Position numbers and translations under genes: made by a program | From: a virus | Reading direction: 5' to 3' (one strand) | IMG/VR virus record: IMGVR_UViG_3300040856_003274 | Coordinates: 62,001 to 126,000 of that record | DNA length: 64,000 nt | Notes under the pieces: model-generated | Seen by the model: the letters and a program-made list of their open reading frames with translations, nothing else | What the model was told of the DNA's origin: nothing | Databases searched by the model: none | Part shown: piece after piece, positions 50,474 through 58,924 of the stretch | Layout: every line of letters begins with the position of its first letter | Position numbering within the stretch: position 1 is the first letter of the stretch

Positions 50474-52795
50474 TTATGGAGAGAGTCTTACAGTCGAGCT
50501 TCCCATATTATAAGTTGATAATGGCTTGCCTGACAACGGGTCTAAATCCGTTGAGCTGACTACTCCTCCGCCTAGAGCCCCCGTGACGAGACTGATTGAG
50601 TTAGCGGATACGGTTGCTTTGGCAGAGGAGGTAATGTTAACAGCACCCCCTGCCGTCATAGAGAGGGTAGCTGTGACATTAACCGCCATCTTTTGAGGTG
50701 TGTTAACCGTTATCCCTGTAGCGGAGTCAAAGGAAGCTGAAGAGAGCCCTGCTCCAAGCTCAGATTGGCCTAAAGTTGTTGTGTAAATCTGTCTCCCTAC
50801 CTCAACCGTTGTACTGTGTTCTCCAGCAACGAGCGTTTCTTCGCGGTTACCAAAAGTGTTGAGGTAGCTGTCAGCCTTCGGGTTTGTCGGAAGGTTCGTA
50901 ATGTTAACCTGACGGCTCGCACCACTCGTAGGTAGGTTGGAGCTAATATTAAGAGAGTGTCCGTTCGTGTAGTTTTCAGACCCGTTCTCCGCAGAGATCG
51001 CGTATCCTCCAGCAGAAGAAACCTGATATGCGCCCCCCGTATTGATCTCAATATTCTGAGTGTCAGATAGATCAAATGTCTGCGCCGAGATTTTAACCTT
51101 GTTAGCGGCTTTAAGCTGTATAAGACCTCTGCCTTCAATCAGCACATCAGGTGCGTTCTCGACAGCTTGGGCAGTGGTTACTTTACCTCCACCGAAGATG
51201 CTTACCGCGCCTCCCTCAGATCTAATGTTAACGCCAACATTACCTGTTAAGCCACCCTCTTTAGAGATGAGCTCGATTTCTTTGTCTGCCGTGAGCTTAT
51301 AGCCTTCACCTGTACCAAGCCTCATGCCCCCTAAGGAGTAAAGCTCGAAAGCGTTGTCTGCTCTGCTACCAACAAAGCTCGCTAAAAACTTACCTTCCTT
51401 TGTGACGGTGATGAAAGAGCTTTCCCTAAACGCTCCTCTACCTCTCACATCAACAGGAGGTGTCACGATTAAGCTAAAAGCAGACTGATCGTTGAGCGGG
51501 CGGTCTGTGCCTATTACGAAATCCTTAACGAGGTTATCTCCGTCAAAGACAATCGGCACAAGAGGCGCTCCGTACTTTTCTTTGCCTGCTTCTGTGAACG
51601 GGTCATTACCGACAAGCGTGCCTAACACCATCTCTACAAAGTTGGGGGTAGGGTCTGACTCGCCGTTGTCAGGATAGTTATCAGCATCAAACCCGTCAGT
51701 TTGCTCCGTAACAGGGAGTGTTCCGTTAGAGGTGTGCTTTAGCTCTATGCGGTATTCTGTCAGGGAGTTTTCACTTAAGGGGCTTGAGGTATAGCTGTTT
51801 TCGTAGTTAACAGAGCTATCTCCAACTCTATAGAAGACTTTACCTCCGTAAGAGGAATAGTCTTCAAGGTTTTCGTCTAACCTGAAGCCGTCTGAGTCGA
51901 TGAAGAGCCCCCACTGTAAAAACTCATAAGGGTTTAAGTCCTTCGCAAACGTAATACCGCCTGATCTCTCAAACGCTGTTTCACCGCTGTAGTTTTCTTC
52001 TTCTCCTATGGGAGGATAGAAGAGGTAGGACGGTGTGAGGAAGTCGTCGTCAAACAACCCTTCCTCTATGTTTTCATAAGAGTGACCCCAATCAAGCCCA
52101 TCAGAGAACATTTGAGTCGGTAAGAGCCTAGCGTCTCGTTGCACCATGCCTGCGTACACGCGTGCGCCCGCGAGACTATGGAACTGTTGCAATGAGCGCG
52201 TGACCAAAGCCTGATCTTGATCTCTAAGAATAATCTCGTTAGCTCTACGGTTCGTGATCGTCACGCTCTCGTCTAGATGGAGGTCAGCGCCTTGCCTTGA
52301 AGAGATAAGAGCCTCACCTTCTTCAAGGTGGCGCATCTTAAAACGTATACGAGAAGCAAACCCTTTGAGATCGTCCCGATCAGCCCCTGTTTCCATTTGA
52401 CCTTCTTCAGGAGAGAAGTCTTGCCCTACAACCCAATCTCTCGCGAGCCATGATGGAGGCGGGAAATAAGAGACGATGACAGGCTGTCGAGCTGAAGCTC
52501 TACCATCACTTTCTTTAGGGGCAAAGGCGACGACAGCGTAATCTCCGCTACAAGGCATCATCCCAAAGAAACTACGGCGACCGCCTCCAGGGAATGTTAT
52601 TGGCGCTTTAAACTCAAAAGTTTCGGACTCTTTAGTCTTCGAGTGTAAATGGACATACCCTTCTTCAAAGTTGACGTGGGTAATCTTAAAGATTGCCAAA
52701 CCCCACTGACCCCAACCTCGGCTACCACTTTCATTGGCGATGTTAAGAGGGGTAGTGCTGTTGATGTAAGTTGTTTCTGCGCCTTGTGGTATCAT
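50474..52795 (-). CDS. Baseplate spike-like protein (gp5/VgrG-type), 773 residues
   Basis: Residues about 15-110 look like an OB-fold (WGQWGLAIFKITHVNFEEG, ... RRSFFGMMPCSGDYAVVAF, RQPVIVSYFPPP), as in gp5 N-domains. The C-terminal third reads as short repeating strands (VNIRSEGGAVSIFGGGK, LIQLKAANKVKISAQTFDLSDTQNIEINTGG) typical of the triple-stranded beta-helix of a membrane-piercing spike. It overlaps the hub gene by ATGA, as expected for a hub-spike pair. No lysozyme domain is visible. Confidence is good for baseplate, moderate for spike. Confidence 0.75.
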   Translation of the reverse strand: MIPQGAETTYINSTTPLNIANESGSRGWGQWGLAIFKITHVNFEEGYVHLHSKTKESETFEFKAPITFPGGGRRSFFGMMPCSGDYAVVAFAPKESDGRASARQPVIVSYFPPPSWLARDWVVGQDFSPEEGQMETGADRDDLKGFASRIRFKMRHLEEGEALISSRQGADLHLDESVTITNRRANEIILRDQDQALVTRSLQQFHSLAGARVYAGMVQRDARLLPTQMFSDGLDWGHSYENIEEGLFDDDFLTPSYLFYPPIGEEENYSGETAFERSGGITFAKDLNPYEFLQWGLFIDSDGFRLDENLEDYSSYGGKVFYRVGDSSVNYENSYTSSPLSENSLTEYRIELKHTSNGTLPVTEQTDGFDADNYPDNGESDPTPNFVEMVLGTLVGNDPFTEAGKEKYGAPLVPIVFDGDNLVKDFVIGTDRPLNDQSAFSLIVTPPVDVRGRGAFRESSFITVTKEGKFLASFVGSRADNAFELYSLGGMRLGTGEGYKLTADKEIELISKEGGLTGNVGVNIRSEGGAVSIFGGGKVTTAQAVENAPDVLIEGRGLIQLKAANKVKISAQTFDLSDTQNIEINTGGAYQVSSAGGYAISAENGSENYTNGHSLNISSNLPTSGASRQVNITNLPTNPKADSYLNTFGNREETLVAGEHSTTVEVGRQIYTTTLGQSELGAGLSSASFDSATGITVNTPQKMAVNVTATLSMTAGGAVNITSSAKATVSANSISLVTGALGGGVVSSTDLDPLSGKPLSTYNMGSSTVRLSP

Positions 52796-55700
52796 TCGTC
52801 CTCCCCGAAAAGGTCAGAGATATTATCAGCTCGGTTATTCGCGTTATCGACAGCTTGATTAAAGCCATTGATGACAGCCTGTATTGGGTTTTCTTTATCA
52901 GGCCGATTACCACCTATTGAAGTCCCCCTAAGGAGGTCTTGACGCTCCTTCCAACGGCCTGATACTTGAGCGACTTGATCCTTAGACCATGCCGTGATTT
53001 GATCGACACCCTCAATGGCGATGAAGTTTTCTCCGTTAAAAGCCTCGATCTCAAACAACTCTTCAGCGGCTCGGAAAGAGCTCGGAGCTCTCAAGTCATG
53101 TAAAGGCTGTATATCTGTTAACCTCAACGCGTTGTTGGCAGGGCTAATCTTTGTCGGAGCATTGCGTCGATCTACGACTAAGTTTCTTAAGCCCTGAACG
53201 ATTTGCTCGTCTCTAGTAAGACTGCCGTCTGTGCGGGAGCCTAACTCTGCGAGAAAGTCTGAGACTTTAGATGCCTTTGTGCCTGCTTCAGCACTCGTAA
53301 GACCGCTTTTCAAGCGCACCTCTAAGTCTGACTGAGCATCGCCTTTGGAGGAAGTATAGACGGCTTTGATTAAGCCATCTACAATCTCAGGGTCTGCGTT
53401 ACTGAGAGGGTCATAGTCATAGCCCCCCGCGAGCTTAGACCAGTTAGCCCCAGGCTCTATGGAGAGCCCTCTACCGTAAGGGAAAGAGCCTATAACCTCA
53501 TAACCCCCATTGTCGGATACAGGAAAAACAGGAGTTTGTACGTCCACCTTTTCCGTCTCCTCAGTTTTTTCTTTTCGGGTTAAAGTTTTGAAGAGGGTGT
53601 TTAAAATCTTCCCGCTTGTAATGTTAAACACTGCTGCGCCTTTTCTGATAATATGTATATGGGTTGAGTTTCGTTTCAACCTCTGTTCCTTAGTTAGAGT
53701 TTGGCCCTCATTAGGAGCGAACTCAACAAGGTTAGGGTTTTCTATCGTCTCTATTATCCAAACTTGAGCCCACTTTGCGCTGTAATACTTTGCCATGTAC
53801 TTCGCAAGGTAACTCAGGAATGAGCGGAAGTGCTTTAAGCCTGTTGCTTTGAAAGCCTCTCCCACAGTGAGGCTAGTCAAGTCTACCCCCTTGCGGAACA
53901 CTTCTATCTCTTCTTCAGTACCGATTAGAGCATCTCTGTCATAGTTATCGGTGTTATTTTCGAGGTTTGATAAGCTGGAGGTATCTTCGTAATCTTCTAG
54001 TAACTCTTCATCAAAAACCCCTAACAGAGCGGTGCTTAGAGGCTCCTCGCTATCTTTCCTCAGCTTTTTCCTGTAGAGCGCCGTCAAAGACCGCGTTAAG
54101 GCGCTTTGAGCCCGAACGCTGTCAAAGACCCTCTTATTTTTTATACTTATCTGCTTAGACTTGTAGCTCATATTGTGATCTTGGAAAGAGATCGCTCTTA
54201 TGTCGTGAGTCGGTGTCTCTTCCTTTTTCTTACCTGCCTTTAAGATTACGAGCCCTCTCTTCACGGAGCTACCTGCGAGCTCGATCTCACCATAGTTTTT
54301 AGTGTCGATCCCAACGCTCTCGAAAGGGTTAATGAGGTTTGGAGTGGACTTAAACTGCTTCGGCGCAACAACACCAATAAGATTAGCCTCTTTGACGAAA
54401 CCTTCTCTAATGTCTACACCATCAGAACTTGTCTCTCCTTCCATGCCCATTCCTGGCGTGTTACGAACAGGGGAGACTCCTTGTTGCTCAGGGTTAGGGT
54501 GCGCAGAGGAGTAATATCGGTAAGAGCCAGCTATAGAGTCGTTTGTAAACTGAGATTTCATATCCGAGAGCACTTCAAGCAGAGTCGCAGAGCGGTCTAC
54601 ATCTTCACCGCCTCTAACTTGAGAGGACACTTGCTCAAACAGCTCAAAGAAGCCGAACCCTTGACTCGCCTGTGAGCCCTGTCTCTGTTGCTTTAGCTCT
54701 GTGTCAAGGCTGAGGATTTTCTCGTCTATTCGTGCGAGCTTAGCTTTGAGCTTTGTTAGCTTCGCGCTCGCTTTTCTAATTTTAGCCTGTTCCTTACTAG
54801 AGTCTAGGCTGTCTATGTTAGCCTGCTCCCTAAAGATTTGACCCTCAAGCGTAGCCTTTTGCTCTACAAGACCTTCTTTCCTTCGCTTGCGCCTTTTGCT
54901 TTTAGGTATCCCATAAAGCTCTTGGTCGGTTCGCTCTAAGGTTGTTCCGTACTCTTTCGCCTGAGTAACGATTTCTTGGACATTAAACATAACATCCTGC
55001 TCATCGTCATAAGAGACTTTATAGTAGTTGTAGATGTCTTTGTCGTAGATGCCTGATGGCACTACAGGGCTGATAATATTAAGGCTCTCCGCTTTCCTTA
55101 TAAGATTAAGGACAACATTACGGTCTTTATAATCTGTCCCGTCATCGGTAACGTAAAACAAAGGATTAACAAGAGTCGGGTCGAGCGCCATTACTACGTT
55201 CGGGAAGCCTACTTCTTTAGGGTGGTTATCCTTTGAGGTGATGATAGGCGTTGGGGGAAGGTCTAATCTCGACAAGTCCACAGTATCTACCGCAGAGGCT
55301 CCTCGCGAAGCCTCTCTCGTATTTCGAGGTGCGTGAAACTTTCTTCTCCGCGCTGTGAGTTGTAAGGAGGTCGTACATTGACCTCCATAAGAGAAGCTGT
55401 GGCTGAGGCTCTCTACGTAATAAAAAGTGTCTATGTGTGAAATATAAACAGGGTAGCCAGCTCTAAGCTCAGGTCTAAAAGGTATTGTGAGGCTCGCGGT
55501 ATTCATCTTCGAGTTAGCAACAGCCATTTTCGCAACTGCCGCGAAGAAAGCTGACTTAGGAGTGTTGTAATAGTGAGTCTCAAAGTCGCCCTGTCGCCAG
55601 CCATATTGGGCGACAAGTCGGTAGTCTACATAGCGCCCTGAGACACCCCATTCGCCTTCCATCCCTAAGCCCTGTATCTGTTGCCAATGTCCTGCCCTCA

Positions 55701-56970
55701 CTACGTAGTAAGTCGCTTCGGGCTCGTTTTCGGTGAAGCTGAGGTTAATGATGTCTTCAGGCTCTATGCGATATACTCTACTCGCTGAGGTGTCTAAGTT
55801 GTAAAACGGAGGTTTGAATACTAAGTCTCCGTCCATATCTTGATAAAACTCGAAGTCCGTCATCTCCTTAATCTTATTCGCCATGTCCATCTTAGACTCG
55901 TAAGTGGACTCAAAGAAGTTAACACTACCCCATGCGCTCACGTCATCTACATAAGCTGAGATTTCAACAGGTGACACAGTAAAGCTAGGTAGCACCGCCG
56001 CGATTTGATCAGCGCCTCCTACAATCTTACCTGTCTCAGGGTTTACTCTAATCAAACCCAAGTCGTAAGCGGCTCGGAGCACAGAGCTGGCTTCCATATA
56101 TTTAAACTCTGTGCCTACGCGAGAGTTTTTAATAAGGTTCTTAGCTTGGCTTCGGTTAAGCCCTGAGAGGAAGGCTTGTTGGGTCGCGGAGTAGAGCTGA
56201 CCCGACGCGCCGTACATCCTTAAGCCGTAAAGCCGAGTAGAGAACCTGCGTTTCCAATACTCTAAGTTGATTGAGTAAAGGTCTTGGTTTTGGAATGTCG
56301 CGTTAATGTTAGTCTTTTGAGAGAAAGTCCAAGAGACACCGTGTGCCGCGCCTTGGAAATCGCGATACAGGGTATACAAAACCTCGTAGGCATTCTTGTT
56401 AGCGAAGTTATGCCCTCTCAAGGTAGTGCGGATACCTGAGTTTGTAGGCCGAGCGCCGAAGACCGACCCGCTCGTAGAGATATATTGATAGCTCCAAAAG
56501 TGTAGCATAGAGCTACAGCTTAGAGACGCGGAGTAGTTACCTCCGCTGTAGTCAAAAGAAACGCTCGTCACCACACCGTGGAAGATGTGGTAGTAGGGAT
56601 ACTGAGGTAACTCTTCGCTCTGTTTTAGCCCTTCTACTTTAACGAGCCCTTTTGTGGGGAAATAGCCTCTAGCATAGATATGTACCTCCATGCCTGTATG
56701 AAAGATGATCCCTCCGTCTTTGTATATCTTAGCACTCTCAAAGCGCGGGATTGAGAGCGTAAGGGAAGCTGAGGTCGCACCGCTCTCTACTCCGCCGTCT
56801 ACACTGATTTGGGTGACATACTTTTGAATGTCGAACCTAATATTACCGCCGTCTGCTCCAGGTAGCTCTGCCATACCGTTAAGGTAAACTAGAGCGTCAG
56901 GGGTGTAGCTGACTATTTTCTTGCTGTTGGGTCGCCATGTACCCGAATACGGCCTATTAGCGTTAGACAT
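52792..56970 (-). CDS. Tail hub protein, gp27/gpD-like, with long C-terminal extension
   Basis: The N-terminal 540 residues match hub proteins: a beta domain with IRFDIQKYVTQISVDGG and YYHIFHGVVTSVSFDYSGGNYSASLSCSSML, then GYPVYISHIDTFYYVESLSHSFSYGGQCTTSLQLTARR near 500-540, the closing signature of the late-control-D/XkdQ type. Residues about 700-770 form a coiled coil (LEGQIFREQANIDSLDSSKEQAKIRKASAKLTKLKAKLARIDEKIL). The remaining 600 residues are unassigned, which makes the protein (1392) far longer than gp27 (about 390) or gpD. The extension may carry tail-tip enzyme or docking parts. Downstream of two small tail genes, upstream of the spike. Confidence 0.8.
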   Translation of the reverse strand: MSNANRPYSGTWRPNSKKIVSYTPDALVYLNGMAELPGADGGNIRFDIQKYVTQISVDGGVESGATSASLTLSIPRFESAKIYKDGGIIFHTGMEVHIYARGYFPTKGLVKVEGLKQSEELPQYPYYHIFHGVVTSVSFDYSGGNYSASLSCSSMLHFWSYQYISTSGSVFGARPTNSGIRTTLRGHNFANKNAYEVLYTLYRDFQGAAHGVSWTFSQKTNINATFQNQDLYSINLEYWKRRFSTRLYGLRMYGASGQLYSATQQAFLSGLNRSQAKNLIKNSRVGTEFKYMEASSVLRAAYDLGLIRVNPETGKIVGGADQIAAVLPSFTVSPVEISAYVDDVSAWGSVNFFESTYESKMDMANKIKEMTDFEFYQDMDGDLVFKPPFYNLDTSASRVYRIEPEDIINLSFTENEPEATYYVVRAGHWQQIQGLGMEGEWGVSGRYVDYRLVAQYGWRQGDFETHYYNTPKSAFFAAVAKMAVANSKMNTASLTIPFRPELRAGYPVYISHIDTFYYVESLSHSFSYGGQCTTSLQLTARRRKFHAPRNTREASRGASAVDTVDLSRLDLPPTPIITSKDNHPKEVGFPNVVMALDPTLVNPLFYVTDDGTDYKDRNVVLNLIRKAESLNIISPVVPSGIYDKDIYNYYKVSYDDEQDVMFNVQEIVTQAKEYGTTLERTDQELYGIPKSKRRKRRKEGLVEQKATLEGQIFREQANIDSLDSSKEQAKIRKASAKLTKLKAKLARIDEKILSLDTELKQQRQGSQASQGFGFFELFEQVSSQVRGGEDVDRSATLLEVLSDMKSQFTNDSIAGSYRYYSSAHPNPEQQGVSPVRNTPGMGMEGETSSDGVDIREGFVKEANLIGVVAPKQFKSTPNLINPFESVGIDTKNYGEIELAGSSVKRGLVILKAGKKKEETPTHDIRAISFQDHNMSYKSKQISIKNKRVFDSVRAQSALTRSLTALYRKKLRKDSEEPLSTALLGVFDEELLEDYEDTSSLSNLENNTDNYDRDALIGTEEEIEVFRKGVDLTSLTVGEAFKATGLKHFRSFLSYLAKYMAKYYSAKWAQVWIIETIENPNLVEFAPNEGQTLTKEQRLKRNSTHIHIIRKGAAVFNITSGKILNTLFKTLTRKEKTEETEKVDVQTPVFPVSDNGGYEVIGSFPYGRGLSIEPGANWSKLAGGYDYDPLSNADPEIVDGLIKAVYTSSKGDAQSDLEVRLKSGLTSAEAGTKASKVSDFLAELGSRTDGSLTRDEQIVQGLRNLVVDRRNAPTKISPANNALRLTDIQPLHDLRAPSSFRAAEELFEIEAFNGENFIAIEGVDQITAWSKDQVAQVSGRWKERQDLLRGTSIGGNRPDKENPIQAVINGFNQAVDNANNRADNISDLFGEDE

Positions 56971-56983
56971 TTGTTAAGCTCTC

Positions 56984-58267
56984 TTAAGTGTTAAGGACGA
57001 AACCCGTACCGCCAGGTACATCTTCTTCTTCCTCTTCAGCAGGTGCAGAGGTGAAGAGCGCCCCTGATGTTTGGAAACCACTGTCAACGACAGGATTAGG
57101 AGGCGGAGTAGCTGAAACAGGGTTACTTAAAATCCTCTTCGCCTGTGCTGACTTATACCTAGAGACTGAAGCGGTGTCTGAAGAGAAGTCCAGCATTTTT
57201 TTCACCTCAAACTCAAAGCTAAACTCTAAGCCTCCCATTTGCTTCTCTTCGGAAAACCCGTAAGAAAAGCTCTTCATTGTCCCTAGATAAGCGATCTGAT
57301 CGTACTCAAGCACGACTTTGCCTGCCATAAGATTAGCCTTGGAGCGCCCTATCGTGTCTCTTATCAGAGCCCCGTTGTTGTAAATATTAAGCAACGTGAT
57401 GAGTTGCTGGTAAGCCGCTGAGTGGTTGCGAGAAGCATACTGAACACCTGACGGCACGCGAGTTTCTGTTTCTCTAACACCGCTTCCTAAAGACGTAAGA
57501 TTAGGCGGTAAGATTGCCACCTCGTCTGCGGTAATCCCTTGAGTAGTGTTTCTTACTCCTGACGCAAAAGCTCCAATCACACCTGAGATAGATAGCGTCG
57601 GCAACCCTTCTCCCCATGCTTGATAAACAAAACCTGTTCTCGTAGCTTCGGAGTAGTTTTGTATGCGCTGATATTGAAGCTGAAAGCTGTTAGGGTTGAT
57701 TAACATTAATAACGGAGGTGTATCCGCCATTTTTTTAATTTGACGGAGAGTCTCTATCACCATCCTTTGATCTATAAAACCTGCTTGCTTCGAGGCGAGC
57801 CCCGTAGACTCGCGCTGGTAGCTCTCTTCAACTGAAGAAACTCTACGGTAAGCATTAGAGGCGATCCCCGACATTACGGTAGCATCGGCCTGCTCAAGAG
57901 CATAGTAGGTCAAGTCACTTGTAATAGAGCCTTGTCCCCTACCTGAGTTTAGGTAATCGTTTTTTGCGACTTTAGTCACTGAGCTGAAAGCGACACCTGA
58001 AGACCTAAATGAAGGGCTACCTCCAAAGTCGTAATCTTCTACTAATCTTAAGTTTTCTTGTAGATACCCATCATCAAGACCTCCCGAAGCGACTACACCG
58101 TCTAGTATTGTAGGGAGAGCCAAAGAAACCGTGAAGGGTGAATACTTCCTCAGTCTCTCAATGGAGCTGTCTATGGGCATTGAGTTAGGGTCTGACTCGT
58201 AAACTTGTCGGTATGAGGGGTCTTGCGCTAGCCCTTCAAATAAGCCCATATGTTGTACGCTGTTCAT
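56984..58267 (-). CDS. Tail protein A, paralogue of the next upstream gene, 427 residues
   Basis: Residues about 189-235 read INPNSFQLQYQRIQNYSE...TGFVYQAWGEGLPTLSISGVIGAF, matching the 213-residue neighbour's VNPSSLSISYTRQSEAI...GFIEQHWGNQPASIDIQGSTGGF position by position. Both continue with a YQ.L..LL.I.NNGA(L/I) helix and a closing strand set (GTMKSFSYGFSEEKQMGGLEFSFEFEV). The C-terminus is low-complexity and acidic (TSAPAEEEEEDVPGG). It overlaps the neighbour by ATGA. Position between tape measure and hub suggests a distal tail or tube-initiating protein. Confidence 0.75.
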   Translation of the reverse strand: MNSVQHMGLFEGLAQDPSYRQVYESDPNSMPIDSSIERLRKYSPFTVSLALPTILDGVVASGGLDDGYLQENLRLVEDYDFGGSPSFRSSGVAFSSVTKVAKNDYLNSGRGQGSITSDLTYYALEQADATVMSGIASNAYRRVSSVEESYQRESTGLASKQAGFIDQRMVIETLRQIKKMADTPPLLMLINPNSFQLQYQRIQNYSEATRTGFVYQAWGEGLPTLSISGVIGAFASGVRNTTQGITADEVAILPPNLTSLGSGVRETETRVPSGVQYASRNHSAAYQQLITLLNIYNNGALIRDTIGRSKANLMAGKVVLEYDQIAYLGTMKSFSYGFSEEKQMGGLEFSFEFEVKKMLDFSSDTASVSRYKSAQAKRILSNPVSATPPPNPVVDSGFQTSGALFTSAPAEEEEEDVPGGTGFVLNT

Positions 58268-58905
58268 CGACCTTGCCCCCCTACATTAAGCGTGCGTCTG
58301 TGCTCTTCTCTGTAGACTTGAAAAGACATGCTGTACTCGAAGCTGTAAGGTTTATCCGCGCTCTCGGTAACGCTAAAGTTTTCAAACCAGCCGTAATAGT
58401 CAGACCCGTCAAATGACAGCTTGACATACCCTTGAAAAGCGATTTGACCATTCTTAGAGTAGATCGCTCCGTTGTTATGGAACAGTGCTAAGAGGTCTAA
58501 AAACTTGTCGTAGGCGATGGTGTCTCTTCTTGAGCCCCCTAAATCAATCCCTTTTATAGAATCGGGAAGCCTCGCGTTGCTAGGCCCTAATCCTGTAACA
58601 GAAGTGATCCCTGTGTAGGCTCTCATAAAGCCTCCCGTAGAGCCTTGTATGTCTATTGAGGCAGGCTGGTTGCCCCAGTGTTGTTCTATGAAGCCTCCAA
58701 GGGTCTGTATCGCTTCAGATTGTCTTGTGTAGCTAATACTGAGGCTACTAGGGTTGACGTGGAGGACGAGCTTAAGATTATCAGGTAATAAGCTCGTCAA
58801 GCCGTCAGGCGATATGAGGTCAAAGATGACGGGACGTATGCCTCTACCTGAGTATTGATCAGAAGGGCTATTAAAAGCACTCTTGATTGCGTAAGACTCA
58901 GCCAT
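58264..58905 (-). CDS. Tail protein B, 213 residues
   Basis: It contains the same domain as the 427-residue gene without its long ends: NPSSLSISYTR near 51, GGFIEQHWGNQP near 70-81, SIDIQGSTGGF after it, FHNNGAIYSKNGQIAF and a final FSVTESADKPYSFEYSMSFQVYRE. Gene pairs like this, one short and one long, occur near the tape measure in large myoviruses and usually encode tail-tube-end or baseplate hub parts. Function inferred from context. Confidence 0.75.
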   Translation of the reverse strand: MAESYAIKSAFNSPSDQYSGRGIRPVIFDLISPDGLTSLLPDNLKLVLHVNPSSLSISYTRQSEAIQTLGGFIEQHWGNQPASIDIQGSTGGFMRAYTGITSVTGLGPSNARLPDSIKGIDLGGSRRDTIAYDKFLDLLALFHNNGAIYSKNGQIAFQGYVKLSFDGSDYYGWFENFSVTESADKPYSFEYSMSFQVYREEHRRTLNVGGQGR

Positions 58906-58924
58906 AGGTTACTCCCTTTGTTAT

